This document shows positions 40,971 through 52,900 of a stretch of DNA of 64,000 nucleotides, one piece after another; the stretch's first letter is position 1; each line of letters begins with the position of its first letter. The notes under the pieces are model-generated. The model made no database searches. It worked only from the letters and a program-made list of their open reading frames with translations, and was not told the DNA's origin. The stretch spans positions 682,001 through 746,000 of the forward strand of contig JBAIAC010000278.1 in NCBI GenBank assembly GCA_037349315.1, given 5' to 3'. Both the position numbers and the translations under genes were made by a program. This DNA is from Chelydra serpentina. Its lineage: Eukaryota > Chordata > Testudines > Chelydridae.

Positions 40971-43827
40971 CTGCCCAGGTGGGGGCGTACCTTGACACCC
41001 CACTAGGTGGCAGCATTCCTCCTTCATTTCAGTGCCCAGAGGCTGGTGTCCCCTGGGTTGCAGGCAGGAGGGGGCAGTTCTGCAGAGGATTTGGGGTGGG
41101 ATCACGGGGCCTTGGAGCTGGCCCTCTCTCCACCTGGGGTGGGGTGGGGGAGGGGCACCCATAGCGCCCCTCGCCGTTTGCCCCGCCCGCCAGGGAAGGA
41201 ATCATGACGCCCCGCGGGCCTGGGAAGTCGTTTCTGAGCCAGGGGGCATCTCGCCAGCTGGCTGGGGGAACGATGCCCGTATGAGAACGGGATGCCATCC
41301 TGCCCGCGCCCAGCACTTTGCTCCACCGCGCTGGCACCATAGCCATCCCATGGCCCACCGAGCCGGGCAGAGCAGCTGGGTTATGCCAGGCAAAGGGCCA
41401 CCTTAGGGGAAGGGAGGAACTCACCTGCTTTAACTGCCTGGCCTAGGGACCCAGGTGTTCTGGGCTGGGGACGCCCAGAGGGCAGGGCTGGTGAACATTG
41501 GTACAGCACAGCACGTTTCCTAACATGAGGTAACCCAGCCTCGTAGGGAGATGGGGATGTGCTGTAGTGATTGAGGGTCACTGCCCTCTGCTGGATATTA
41601 TCAGAGCCGCGCAAGTGTGTGTCATAAGCCCTATACTGATATCAACTCATGGAGATTCTCTGTTAGCTCAGGCTTGGGTTCCTGGAGCAGAAGGGTGCAG
41701 TTTTAACCCTGCTGTCCCCATGTCTGGCATTGAGTGATGACAGGGAAGGTATGGGGGCCGGGGGAAAAGTTTGATACAGAGGGAGAAACAGGCACAAGAG
41801 GGCTGAATTGCCCTGACATCCTCAGCAGCAGCGCTGGGAATAGAACCCAGGCGTCCGGAGGCCTAGTCTAGTGTCCTACCCGGTGGCCCACGCCGCCTCT
41901 CCTGATGACGGGGGAGCACATCCACAGAACAGAGCTGATGTCCTAGGCGCCTTTGGAACGGTCCTGCAGAGTCCATTCCAGCTGGGTGCCGGGATCCAGT
42001 TTGGGCCTTCCTCCCTCCCCTTTCTAAGAGAATTGACAGGCTCGGGAGCGGGGTGGAGTTTGCATTCTAGGCTCCGCCTGGGATGGTGGCAGGGAAATCC
42101 TGGACCGGAATCCTGTCGCTAATGTGCCCATCTGGAATGGACTCAGGCTGCAATCCCAGCTCTGGGCCCCTGGCAGGGCGTGTGTTAATGGGCCCCCATC
42201 CCATCAGGGGAGGCGGTTCAGGGGGTGGTTCGGGGCTGGGTGGAGGGGGATTCGCTCTGACCCTGCTGTAGCCCCGAGGTTCCCACGGTAACCCCCTCAC
42301 CCCAAGGCACGGGTAAGCCCATGGGTGCCCGTGGGTGCAGTTCTCCACCTCGGCCAGAGCCCGTTCCCCTCCCCCCTCCGGTTTGTAGCTCGTTAGCCTT
42401 GCTGGAGCTCTGGCCACATGTTCCCGGCCTGGCCAGGCCCCTGCTGAATGGCTGGCCGGCCTCCAGCACATCTGCCCAGGCCATGACGACAGCAGAGGCT
42501 ACTCCGGCCCTGGGAGGCCACGTCCCAGCTGGGTCCCAAAGCCTGAGCCCCCCGCTCCACCCCCACCCCCCAACAAGGCACCTGCTGCTGCCCCGGCTCC
42601 ATCTCCCGCCCCCTCCCCATGTCGCCCCTCTGCAGATTGGAGAGGGGGAATCCCCCAAGCCTGACTCCCCCTGCAGAGTCCCCCCACCCCCGCGCACCCC
42701 AATCTGCCATCAGCTGGAGGACCAATTGGGTTTGATCTTTGCGGCCCCTGTTGCAAATAGATCCAGCCCCTCCCCCACTTCGGGGAATGCCCTGGCTTCG
42801 CCTGAGGACTGGGTCAGCCCCCCCCCCCCCCCCCGCTCCTAGGTCACCCAGGGACCACGTGGCTTCCTGCCCCATCCACTCCTGAGCTAAGGCTGGGGCC
42901 AGTGTGACCCTATGCAGCCCTGATGGGGTTTAATGCCCCCCCCCCCACTGCATCCCAGAAAGCAGGCCAGACCTCATTGGGGGGGGGGGGCAACTGGGGA
43001 CAGAGAGCGGAGCATCCCGGCATTCTGTGTTGGGGGGGGCTCCCCATCCCGCCTCCCCGTAGGGGGCCTCCCGGATCCCACGTCAGCTCCTTCCTCTTCC
43101 CTCCCCCCCTCGCCTGGGAGCTATGCGAGGAATTCACAAACAATCCGGCCCTGGCGCAGGGTCCGGCCTGGTGTGTGTGGGGAGATCCGGTTTCCCGGCT
43201 CCGGCCAGCTGCATAGGGAGCCCAGGAATGCGCGGCTGACCCCAGCCAGCCCCCCACCCTGGTCGCCATCTTCCTGGGGCCTAGCCAGGGAAGGGGCAGA
43301 CCGTCCTGCCCCACCACCTGGGTTGGTGTGTCTGTGTGGGGGGAGATGCTCCAAAGTTGGGGGCCTGAGAGGCCCCCCCCCTAGGGGCATGGTCTAACAG
43401 GCGCATATATTTGCATGCATTGTGCTGAGTCGCTTTGTTTTCAAGGCCCGATTTCAGAGAGCCACCTCCTGGCCCGCTCTGCCCCACGGGCGTCCTCCTG
43501 TCTCCCCCACCTGATCTGTCTGTCCCAGGCTCCAGGCATCCCAGATCCACTCTGGGGGCATGAGCCCACCCTCCGACTCCAGGCCAGGTTTTCCTCCTCG
43601 CTCCTCGGGAGGGAGGGGCAGAGCCTCTACCTGCCTCTGCTGCAGACTGGGGTGGGTCCCTGGCCTTTCACCTGCTGCAGCTGCAAGGAAATCCCGGCTC
43701 GGGATCGAGTCCCTGGTGGCCTGGGCTGGAGACTGGTTACCCTGCAGAAGGCATCTCTGGTACTAGGCCCAGGGCCCCCAAACGCCCCAGAGGGCTCAAA
43801 GTGGAGCTGCAGAGCGGGAGGAGCGAA

Positions 43828-43965
43828 GGGTCTGTGGCCTAGTGCGTAGAGCAGAGGGAGCTGGGATTCCCGACGCCTTCCCCTTCGGTCACTGACTCTC
43901 TGGATGAGCTCGGGGAGACAATCTCCTGGTCCCCTCCCTGCCTCAGTTTCCCCATCTGTCAGAGA
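43828..43965 (+). mobile_element. MIR-type SINE fragment
   Basis: GGCCTAGTGCGTAGAGCAGA starts the tRNA-like part; CCTGCCTCAGTTTCCCCATC closes the core. Confidence 0.6.
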
Positions 43966-46242
43966 AGGGTCACTGATTCCCTGCCCTTGGGGAGAGCTTT
44001 CCATTCAACCCTCTAATCCATCTGTCTATCCCTCCATCTACAGCCCTGTTTCTATCCCCCCATCCAGCCATCCACGTCCCCTCCTCTCCAGCCCTACATA
44101 CTTTTCTCTCTCTCTCTCCTTCCCAGCTCACCCTGCCAGGCGCCTGGCTCTAAGAGCCTCTCTTTGCTGCAGCTCAGCTCCCCTGGGACCCGGCTGCTCC
44201 CTCCCCAGGGCTCCCCAGAGCAGCATCCGCAGCTGGGCCCTTTGTTTGTTCCAGCCCTGGAGCTGGGCCTGAGCCGGGTTCCACCTCCCCTCCCCTTGGC
44301 GTGGTGCTTCTCTCACCGCCAGGTGCCGGCCCACCGTGCAGTGACCTCGGAGACCCCCCACCTGCAGGAGAGACCCCCGGGGGGGGGCACATCCCCAAAT
44401 ACCTGGAGTCAACTGCCCCATGAAACCTCACCCTGAGCTGGTAAAGCTCCTCCAGGTGAAAGGAGCTGGGGTGGGTGCCCTGTTTGGGTGGGGGGGAGCC
44501 CCTTGTGTTCTGTTCTGCACCCCCCAATCAGGGGGCTCCCAGCCTGCCTCCCCCGCCCAGGATCTCCTAGTGACTGGGGACCCTCTTGCTCTCAGCTCCC
44601 CCAGAATCTCAGTATGTGCGACACCCAATTCCTCACCTCCTGAGCCAGCTGCCTCGGGGCCGGTGCCCCCTGGCGGGGAAAGGTCCCAGTCCCCACCCCA
44701 GCCAGCCAATCCCCACCCTGGGGCAGATCAGGGCCGGTGCCCCCTGGTGGGGAAAGGCCCCAGGCCCCATTCCCCACCCCACCCCAGCCAGCCAGTCCTC
44801 TCAGCTTGGCCCATCCTGACGTCGCAGCTGCCGGATTTTCCAGGCCAGGCCCCACAAGTGTGCTCGGTGACGTGTTCCGGCAGCGCCCGGCGGCCCCAGT
44901 CAGGGATCCAGGCCCTGCTCGGCACGGGGCAGACAGCAATGCCGGGAACCCCTGCCCCAGACAGTGGGGGGGAAGGAGGTGGTGTGGGAGCTCCAGACGG
45001 GGGACAGCCGGGATTTGGCGTTGAGCCTGGAGTGGGCGCTGGCCGCTGGGCTGACCGGGTTATTCCTGAGAAGTCGGGGAGGGGGATCTGATCTGTAGAT
45101 CAACCCCCCCCCCAGAATTCCAGGGGATGCTGATGGCTGCGGCTGGATCCTTGGCAAAGGGGGGCGCTGGGGGTGGGACCATGAGCCCTCGGGGAGCAGC
45201 TGGGTGCCGCACAGCATGGGAAGGGTTAAGTCTGTCCCCATCCTGAGCTGGGTGTGTGTCCCCCCCCCCCACGTGGGGCCTGGTGATCCCCCACTACAGA
45301 GAGCAGGGGGCTGGGGGCCCTTGGCCCGGGAGGAGCGCTCCCCATCCCTCGGTGACTCATGTCAAAGACACACAAGGTAACGCCCAGCCAGGGCAGGACC
45401 CAGCCCAGAGGGGGTGACGCTGAGACCGGCTCTCATGGCCCCCCCTGGCCTGGGGGGGGCCGGGGGGCGACGCTGACATCAGCTCGCACAGCCCCTCCTG
45501 GCCTGGGGGGTGGGGGGACGACACTGAGACTGGCTCACGCAGCTCCTAGGGTGGGGGTGGCCCCAGGGGGACCCTGTTTGTTCCTGCCGTGAATATCCCC
45601 CCCACTGGAGACCATGCCCCTCCCCCCGGGGATGTTCGGCTGGGGCTGCCCTCTGTCTACCTCCCCCCCCAGGGCTGGCCAGCAGGGGGGGCTGCCCTGC
45701 ACCCCCCTGCCCCTCACCAGGCCCCAGGTGACAGCCCTGCCCAGGGCAAGTGCTGGGCTTGTTTGTGCAGAAGCACATGGATGGGAGATGAGGGGGGGGC
45801 TCAGTAGGGGGCGCTCTCCCCCTGGCCGTCAGGGCAGGCCCCAATGCCCCAAGGTCTGCTGGGAATGGGGGCAAGGGGCTGGGCTCATGGGGGGGTGGCT
45901 GGCTGGAGCAGGGGTGAGAGGAACTTCCCGGGGGGGGGGGGGTGTCTGGGCCTGCTCGGCGGCTGGCCGGAGATGGGGCGTTGGGCCCAGCACCCCGAAC
46001 GCCGGCCTGCGCCGTCGCACCCTGCAGCCGGGCCGGGGCAGGGCCCGACATCCCGCTGCAGGGCACGTGCAGCGCCTGGCGCGGTGCGGGGGAGGGGAGG
46101 CGGACGCTGGTTTCTCCCCGCCACTCTCCTAAAGCTGAGACCCGGGCAACCCCTGCCCGCCCCCCCCCAACACCAACTTCTGCCACGCCCTGGCACCCCA
46201 CCTGCCGCCCCCCGAGCGGCTACCGGGTCTATGGGCCGGTTG

Positions 46243-46560
46243 CCCCCCCGGCCTGGCATTATTCGGGGACCCCCCCAGCCTGGCATTATTTGGGGACCCC
46301 CCCCAGCCTGGCATTATTCAGGGAACAACCCCCCCAGCCTGGCATTATTTGGGGGTGCCCCCCAGCCTGGCATTATTCGGGGGACCCCCCCCAGCCTGGC
46401 ATTATACAGGGAACAACCCCCCCAGCCTGGCATTATTCAGGGAACCCCCCCCGGCCTGGCATTATTCGGGGACCCCCCGGCCTGGCATTATTTGGGGGTG
46501 CCCCCCAGCCTGGCATTATTCGGGGGACCCCCCCAGCCTGGCATTATTCGGGGGGCCCCC
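46243..46560 (+). repeat. minisatellite ~29-34 bp units upstream of RBMS2
   Basis: About ten units of CCTGGCATTATTCGGGG with a variable C run and AGGGAACAACCCCCC variants. It ends about 275 bp before the RBMS2 start codon; a CR1-like 3' scrap (GGTCAGACTAGAAGGATCCT) follows at 46578-46625. Confidence 0.9.
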
Positions 46561-46625
46561 CCAGGGCCGGCGCTGTGCACGAGGTCAGACTAGAAGGATC
46601 CTCACCGGGTCCCTTTCCGGCCTGG

Positions 46626-46835
46626 GAACCCCCCCCCCCGTCGGGGACTAGAACCGGCACCTCCCTCGGGCGCCGCTCCCTCCCCCGCGGCGCTAGGACC
46701 CAGTGGAAAGTTGTCATCCCGGGCCTGGATTCCAGGCTGGCTTCCCTGGGCGTGACGTCAGCCAGCAGCCCCCCCCCCTGCCCGCGCCCCCCCCCCCCCC
46801 GCCCCGTTCCCAGGCCCGTAACATTAGGGAGGAAA
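46626..46835 (+). promoter_or_regulatory. RBMS2: RBMS2 promoter / 5' UTR region
   Basis: CpG- and C-rich DNA with no TATA. It contains GTGACGTCAGCC (near 46752), a CRE-like TGACGTCA. The start site cannot be set from sequence. CpG density remains high through 47300. Confidence 0.45.
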
Positions 46836-46901
46836 ATGCTACTTTCCGTCCAGCCCCGGGCCGCCATCGCCACATTTGGCTACAATAAGACCAGCAAGAA
46901 G
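46836..46901 (+). CDS. RBMS2: RBMS2 exon 1 (start codon)
   Basis: 22 codons ending KTSKK, phase 0, donor GTAGGA. The start has A at -3 (GGAAAATGC). Matches the mammalian RBMS2 first exon MLLSV...STFGYN. Confidence 0.9.
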
Positions 46902-49900
46902 GTAGGAAAAGCGGCTGCGTGCGCCCCCCCCCCCCCCGCCCCAGCGCCCCCGGCTCCCTGGGAGAGGAGAAGTGTGGGGGGGTTCCCCCGTTCCCCCCCC
47001 CGCGCTCCCTGCACCCCCCGGGGCCCGGCTCAGCCAGTGCGAGGTAGCCGTTGTGCGGGGGGAAGTTGAGGGCGCCTGGGCCCCCCCCCCCGCCATCGCC
47101 GCCCCCCCCCCCCAGCATCGCCCAGTGGGAAGATCTGCCCCCCCCCCCCCCCCCCCCCCGCTGCTGCTCCACCAAGTGTAGGCAGGAGAATCGCTTTTCC
47201 GGGCACCCACCCTGCCCCCCCCCAACCCGGGCCGAGCTGGGCTGCGCCCCCCCCCCGCCAGCCCTGGAGTGTGTGGGGGGGTCTGCCATGGGGGGGGTCT
47301 GCCCTCCATCTCGGGGTTCGGGGCAGAGCGAGGTCCCCGTGTTCCGGCGGGAGGGGTTTGATTGGTGGGTGACTATCCCAGGCAGGCCAGGCCAGGCCTG
47401 GCACCAGATTCCCATGGACGGAGGCGCGTGGGTGTCAAGGGGGGGGGGAGACCCCTGTCTGCTCCCCACCCCCCTCTGGCTATGGCTGGCTCTGGGGCTA
47501 CCTGGGGGCGCTATGGGGGGGCTGTGTCCCCCTCGTGCCAGGCAGAACGCGAGGGGGTGTTGTTGGGCGTCGGGGTCAGTTAGGAGGTTTAGGATCTTGC
47601 TGGGATTAGACTTTGGGTTTGGATTTTGGAGGGGGGTCTAGTGGTTGGGGGGCTGTCAGGGAGCCAGGACTCCTGGGTTCTATCCCCAGCTCGGGGAAGA
47701 GAGCACGGTCTAGCGGTTAGGGGGGGCTGGGGGCAAGGACTCCTGGGTTCTATCCCCAGCGCTGGGAGGGGAGTGTAGCCTGGTGGTTAACACAGTGGGG
47801 CCTGGGGAGGGCAGGACTCCTGGGTTCTAGTCCCAGCTCTGCCACTGGCGGACGGTGTGACCTTGTGGGGGGGACAAGCCTCCGTGCCTCAGTTTCCCTG
47901 TCTGCAGAGCGGCGAGCGGGTGAATTCTCACGTCTCTGAATCCCAGCGAGACCCTCTGCCCTTCACAAGCCTCTTCCCCTACAGCGCCACGCCGGCGGCC
48001 CTGCCGGGGGGCAGACCCCTTGCTCCCCGCTATTGCGGGGTAACAGCCGGGCCTCTCTCTGCCCCATGGGGCAGGGATCCATACAGCACCCGAGGGCCTC
48101 CAATATTCTCCCCCCTCCCCTCCCCGGGTTCTTTGATTCCCCCGGATTGCACCCAGATAGACAGCTCTGTAATCCAGACCTCTCCTGCCCCTTTCGGGGC
48201 TCCCCTCTGCAGACCATGGCTTGGATCCCCCCCCCCCCAACTTGTCCCCGTGACATTAACGTCCTGAGCGTTGGGGATGAGTCTGCGGCGCCAGCCAGCC
48301 AGGCTGATCTCCCCGCCCAGAAGCCATGACTGATGGTCCCCTCCATCCACCCCGAGGGTCCGCACACCCCCCCCACACGCCCCCAGGCTCCACCACCGAG
48401 TCAGGCCAGTAACCAGGAGATGGGGCGGAAAGTGAAGGGCTCCCAGAAGCCAGCTGTGCAGATTTAAAGTCCTTCCTTTGTGTGTGCGAGATCTGTCACT
48501 TTCCAAGCCACTGAACTTTCTCCAGGGGAGTGTGTGTCGCTGGCGGGTTCGGGTGTGTGTGTGAGTCTGGGGGATCAGCGCGTGTGTTGTCCGCAGTGGA
48601 CTTGCGCCGGCCTTTTCTGTCGGAAGGGGCTTACGGGGGGTGGCGGCGCGTGTTGCGGGTGTTTTGTGCGTCCGCCTGTCTTTGTGCACCCAGTGCGTCT
48701 CCCCGTAACGGCTGGTGCGCGTCGGGCGTGTGTTTGGAGGTGCGCCTGTGACATACTCGCCGTAGTGACGTGCGAGGCGGTGAGTTTGGTGACACGCTGG
48801 TGAATTTGCTCTAGTGTGTCGGCATTGGCGCGCGTGCGATAGTGGTGCACGTGCGTCGTACTGGTGAGTCTGCGTGTGACGGTCAGCGGGGGGCAGGGCG
48901 GGACAGCGACAAGGTGGGTGAGTTTGTTGCGCACCCCACCGCGCGGTCATGGGAGTGGTGGGTGGGCTTGGGGAGGAGCCGCCGGATGCGAGGGAGTTTG
49001 TGGATCTGGGATTGTGGGACGCACGGGGACACGGTGCACCCGAAGACGCGGCTGCTCTCCCCCACGTGGGCCGTTCTCGGCCACAAACCAGCCCCGCCCC
49101 CGATGGCTGTAACGCCGCCGGCCGGGGACGCGGGGAGTCGGGATACGTCTTCCCTGAAGTGAGGGGAATTTTCGCCTCCGAATTTGCTGACTGTCTGAGT
49201 CACTCATCTCGAACGCGTGGAAATACTCGGCGGGGAACTCTCCGATTTAGGCCATTTCTTGTCCTGCGACACGTGACTTATTGATGTTGTGTATTTCAAG
49301 GGGTTTGGTGGCGGGTGGTGGTTTGTTTGGGGCGGCCTGTGTGGAGGAGGCTCTGATCCGGGCGGGGAGTTTCTGGTTGCTACATAAAAATACCAGGACT
49401 AATAGCGTCATAGACTTTGAAGGCCGGACGATCCCATCTGACCTCTGGCCTAGCACAGGCCAAAGGAGCTTCATAGAATCATAGAATCTCAGGGTTGGAA
49501 GGGACCTTAGGAGGTATCTAGTCCAACCCCCTGCTCAAAGCAGGACCAATCCCCAATGTTTGCCCCAGATCCCCAAATGGCCCCCTCAAGGATTGAACTC
49601 ACAACCCTGGGTTTAACCACTGAGCTATTCCTCCCCCCTTGCCGTTCCTGCACCCAGCCCATATCTTGTGGTCGAGCTAGAACTAATATCTCGACTGGAC
49701 AGGAACTCAGCTCAGACTCCAGGGCCCCCTAGCGCCCTCTCTGGGACAGGGGCCAGCACCGGATACTTTAGAGGACAATGTAAGAACCCGCCCGGTAGCC
49801 CACATGGGCTCATCTGGCTCGCTAAGAGATGGGTGTAAGCCGTAAAGCAGGTGGGTCAGGACCGGGGCTGGTTGGAGGAAAAGCTCCATTTTGTGAGAAG

Positions 49901-52900
49901 TGTCGAGGTTTCGAAATTTGTTTCCATTCCATGTTCGGGGAACGGGGGGAAGCGACCACACGGTAACCCAGGGGTCAGGGCACGGACCTGCATGTGGGCG
50001 ACTGAGGCGTGGTCAACACTACAGATTGACGTCGGTGTAACTACCTCGCTACGGGAAACACCCCCCCCCCCTGCCCCCGAGCGATGCAGTTAGACCAACC
50101 TAGTGTAGACAGCGCTCTGTGGCGGGAGCGGAGGTGAATTCGCCGCGCCGACCTCCCGTTGGTGTAGGTAGCATCTGGGGACGTGGAGACAAGCCCTCGG
50201 CTGTGGCCCCGGGTCTCCCCCTCCCAGGCGAGCTCCTGGCCACCTGTTCTGGGGCGCGTCTCGCTCTCGTTCCCCTGCGGTTCCTTGTTTCTGGAGCGGG
50301 ACCCCTCCCGGAGCTTCATCCTCCCTGCCGGAGACAGCTCCGGCCGGGCTCGGGAGCTGTGTGAACGGCCTGTCTGAGTCCTGAGCCCGGTTCTTCTGGG
50401 ATCCTCATTGTTCGTAGGCACTTCCTGGGATGTCCACCCTGCTTTGGGAACCCGGCTCCGTGGATTCGGTGCTTCCGAGCCCGTGCTCGGTCGTCCATCC
50501 CCACGGCACCACCAGCCTGGGTGAGCCCGCGCGGGACCCGCCTCTCCCAGCCACGCCGCTGCGTCCACGCCGCACCGCTGTCCCGGGTCTGCGTCCACAC
50601 TGCGAAACGACGGGGCTGGGGTCTGACCCCCCTGCCCTGCTCCAGCCGGTCCTAGCACCCGGGTCCTGAGCGCTTGCTCGCCTGAGCCAGACTGATTTGT
50701 GTGTGGATGGAAGTGGGGTTTGGCTCAAACCTGAGTCAGAGCCCAGCCTTTAGTGTGGAGTGTAGACGTATCTAAGAACCCCAGTCGTGGGCCAGGGCCA
50801 CACGGCGCTTGGCGTGGGCTGGCAGATCTCTGGGAAGAGGCGGCGCTGGCCCCGGCCCCAGAGAGGTTTAAAGAACCAGCCCCTCTGGTTAGCTTTGAAA
50901 CGAAACCCTCGGCCCCGTAGCCTGGCGCTCGTGAGCTGCCTGGAGTCTGCGGGGCTCTGACCAAGCCGAAGGCGAGCGAGTGATTCTGCACCGGGGCAGC
51001 CCCCTCTGCCTCAGCGGCTCACCTGGGGAACCGGAGCGAACAGCCGGCCAAGGGGAGCGGGGGGCACAAAACCTAACAGGCTTCAAGTCTGAGCCTGCCA
51101 AGTCTCTGGAGGGGATGGGGTGATGGGACTGCCCATAATGGCACGCAGCCGATCTGTGACTACTAGCAAACATCTCCGCCGGCCGGGGACGGGACGCTGG
51201 CTGGGGAGGGCTCCGAGTTACGGCGGAGAATTCTTTCCCAGGGGTCTGGCTGCTGGGTCTCAGCCACATGCTCAGGGTCTAACTGATCGCCAGATTTGGG
51301 GTCAGGAAGAAATGCCCCCCCCCCCCCCCCGTCAGGCTGGCAGAGACCCTGGGGGGTTTTCGCCTTCCTCTGCAGCGTGGGGGCACTTGCAGGTTTCAAC
51401 CAGTGTCAATGGTGGAGTCTCTGTAATGGGGCCGGAGGGTCGGGAATCCCAGTTCTGAGCAGGCTAATTGCAACATGGCGGCGTAGGTGTCCACATGGAA
51501 ATCTGAGCAGCAGGGAGGCTGTGTCGCCTAGTGGGTGCAGCATGGCCTGGTATCCAGGAGGCCTGGTTCTAGCATCTTGGGCAAGTCGCTTCCTGCTCTG
51601 TGCCTCAACGTCCATGTCTGTGAAATGGGGTTAATGATCCCACCCGCCCTTGGCCATGTGCTGTGGGAGCGGCGCTCGGTGCTGTTCGTTTTACACCTGA
51701 CAGTTTTGGATGTTTCTGTTAGTTTAAAAATAAAAATCATCCCATGAACCTCGGTCCTGCGCCAATTATCCCCCCGCCCCCCCAGTGGCTCCCTTCCCGC
51801 TCCTGAGATGCACCGGGTAGCCCCGCCGAAGCTCACGGCACGTCTCAGGAGGGGGAAGCGGGGGGACGTCAGCTGGGCCGAGCTTCCCGAAGGCTCGGCA
51901 CCCGCAGATCGGGCCTGGAGCTCGCAAAGATCTCAGCGAGGCGCGGAAACAAGCGGCCGGGTTTTCCAACAGGGGCTCGAGGAGGGCATCGCAATGGGCG
52001 TTGTGTGGTGAAACGTTACCCTGGTAATATCATTATTCATTAGGGGTAATAGGGTAGCACCCAGTGGGCCGGGCGCTTTCCGTGATGTATTAGGTGGATT
52101 ACGGTAGCATCTAGGAGTCCCAGCCATGGCCCGGCACCCCGCTATGCCAGGCGCTGTACAGAACGCCCGCTCCCCGGCATTGCTTCCCAGCAATTGAGCT
52201 CTTCTGCCAACAGTGGGCACCGGGCACCGGGCACCGTGCCCCACGGCTGCCCCGCAGCCCCACCGCCTAGCAGCAGCCTCAGCCCGCCCGGGAACGAAAT
52301 CAATCAATGTAGGTAGCACTAGAAGGGGAAACAAATGCATTGAGAAATGGCATGGTATCAGCCACGCCCAGGTGTATCACTGCTCAGGCATGTGTTGTGA
52401 GAATTAGTGATGTCACCAACCATTTCCTGTGGCCGAGGCGGGGGGGGGGACCAACTTCAGCATCACTGGAGGTTTGTGTCCTTCTGTGACTGACTCATCC
52501 ACGTGTCGGTGCAGACGGTGGGTGAGCGCAGGCCGGAGCGGGGGCTTGGAGCTCGTTTTGTCCCAGTGCTCCCGGTTTTCGGGCCGGTCGAAGTGCCTTT
52601 GGGCTCCGGCGCGCGTGAGTTCCGCGTCGGGGTTTCTAAATCCGCGGAGATGTTGGCCAGACTTCAGCGCAGGACAAATATTCCCGCCAGGACCCGCATC
52701 TGAATAACGGCGAGCAACCCCGCCCCCACCCGCCGCTCTGAGACGGCGCATCTCAGTCTTGTACCTCCAAGCGCTTTGCAAAGGAGGACCGCGCCGGCTG
52801 GGGAAACTGAGGCACGGCACTGCCGGGACATGGTGGCAGAACCAAGAATTGAACTCAGCTCGCCGGACGCCCAGCCCGGAACCGAGTCCCCCCCCACAAC

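Larger units (their letters stand above)
36073..46835. other. spacer between SPRYD4 and RBMS2
   Basis: 10.7 kb; in human the equivalent interval holds GLS2 on the opposite strand, but no GLS2-like exon was recognised here. 36073-36600 is the probable SPRYD4 3' UTR. Then come an orphan minus-strand polyA signal (36607-36612), a repeat split by a SINE (36915-37510), a ~64-bp tandem array (37790-38110), a 52080-family repeat (38180-38300), CR1 antisense (38580-39105), CR1 sense (39850-40140; 40730-40970), and MIR (43828-43965). 41000-46240 is mostly GC-rich and unrecognised, and a minisatellite (46243-46560) leads to the RBMS2 promoter. Confidence 0.5.
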
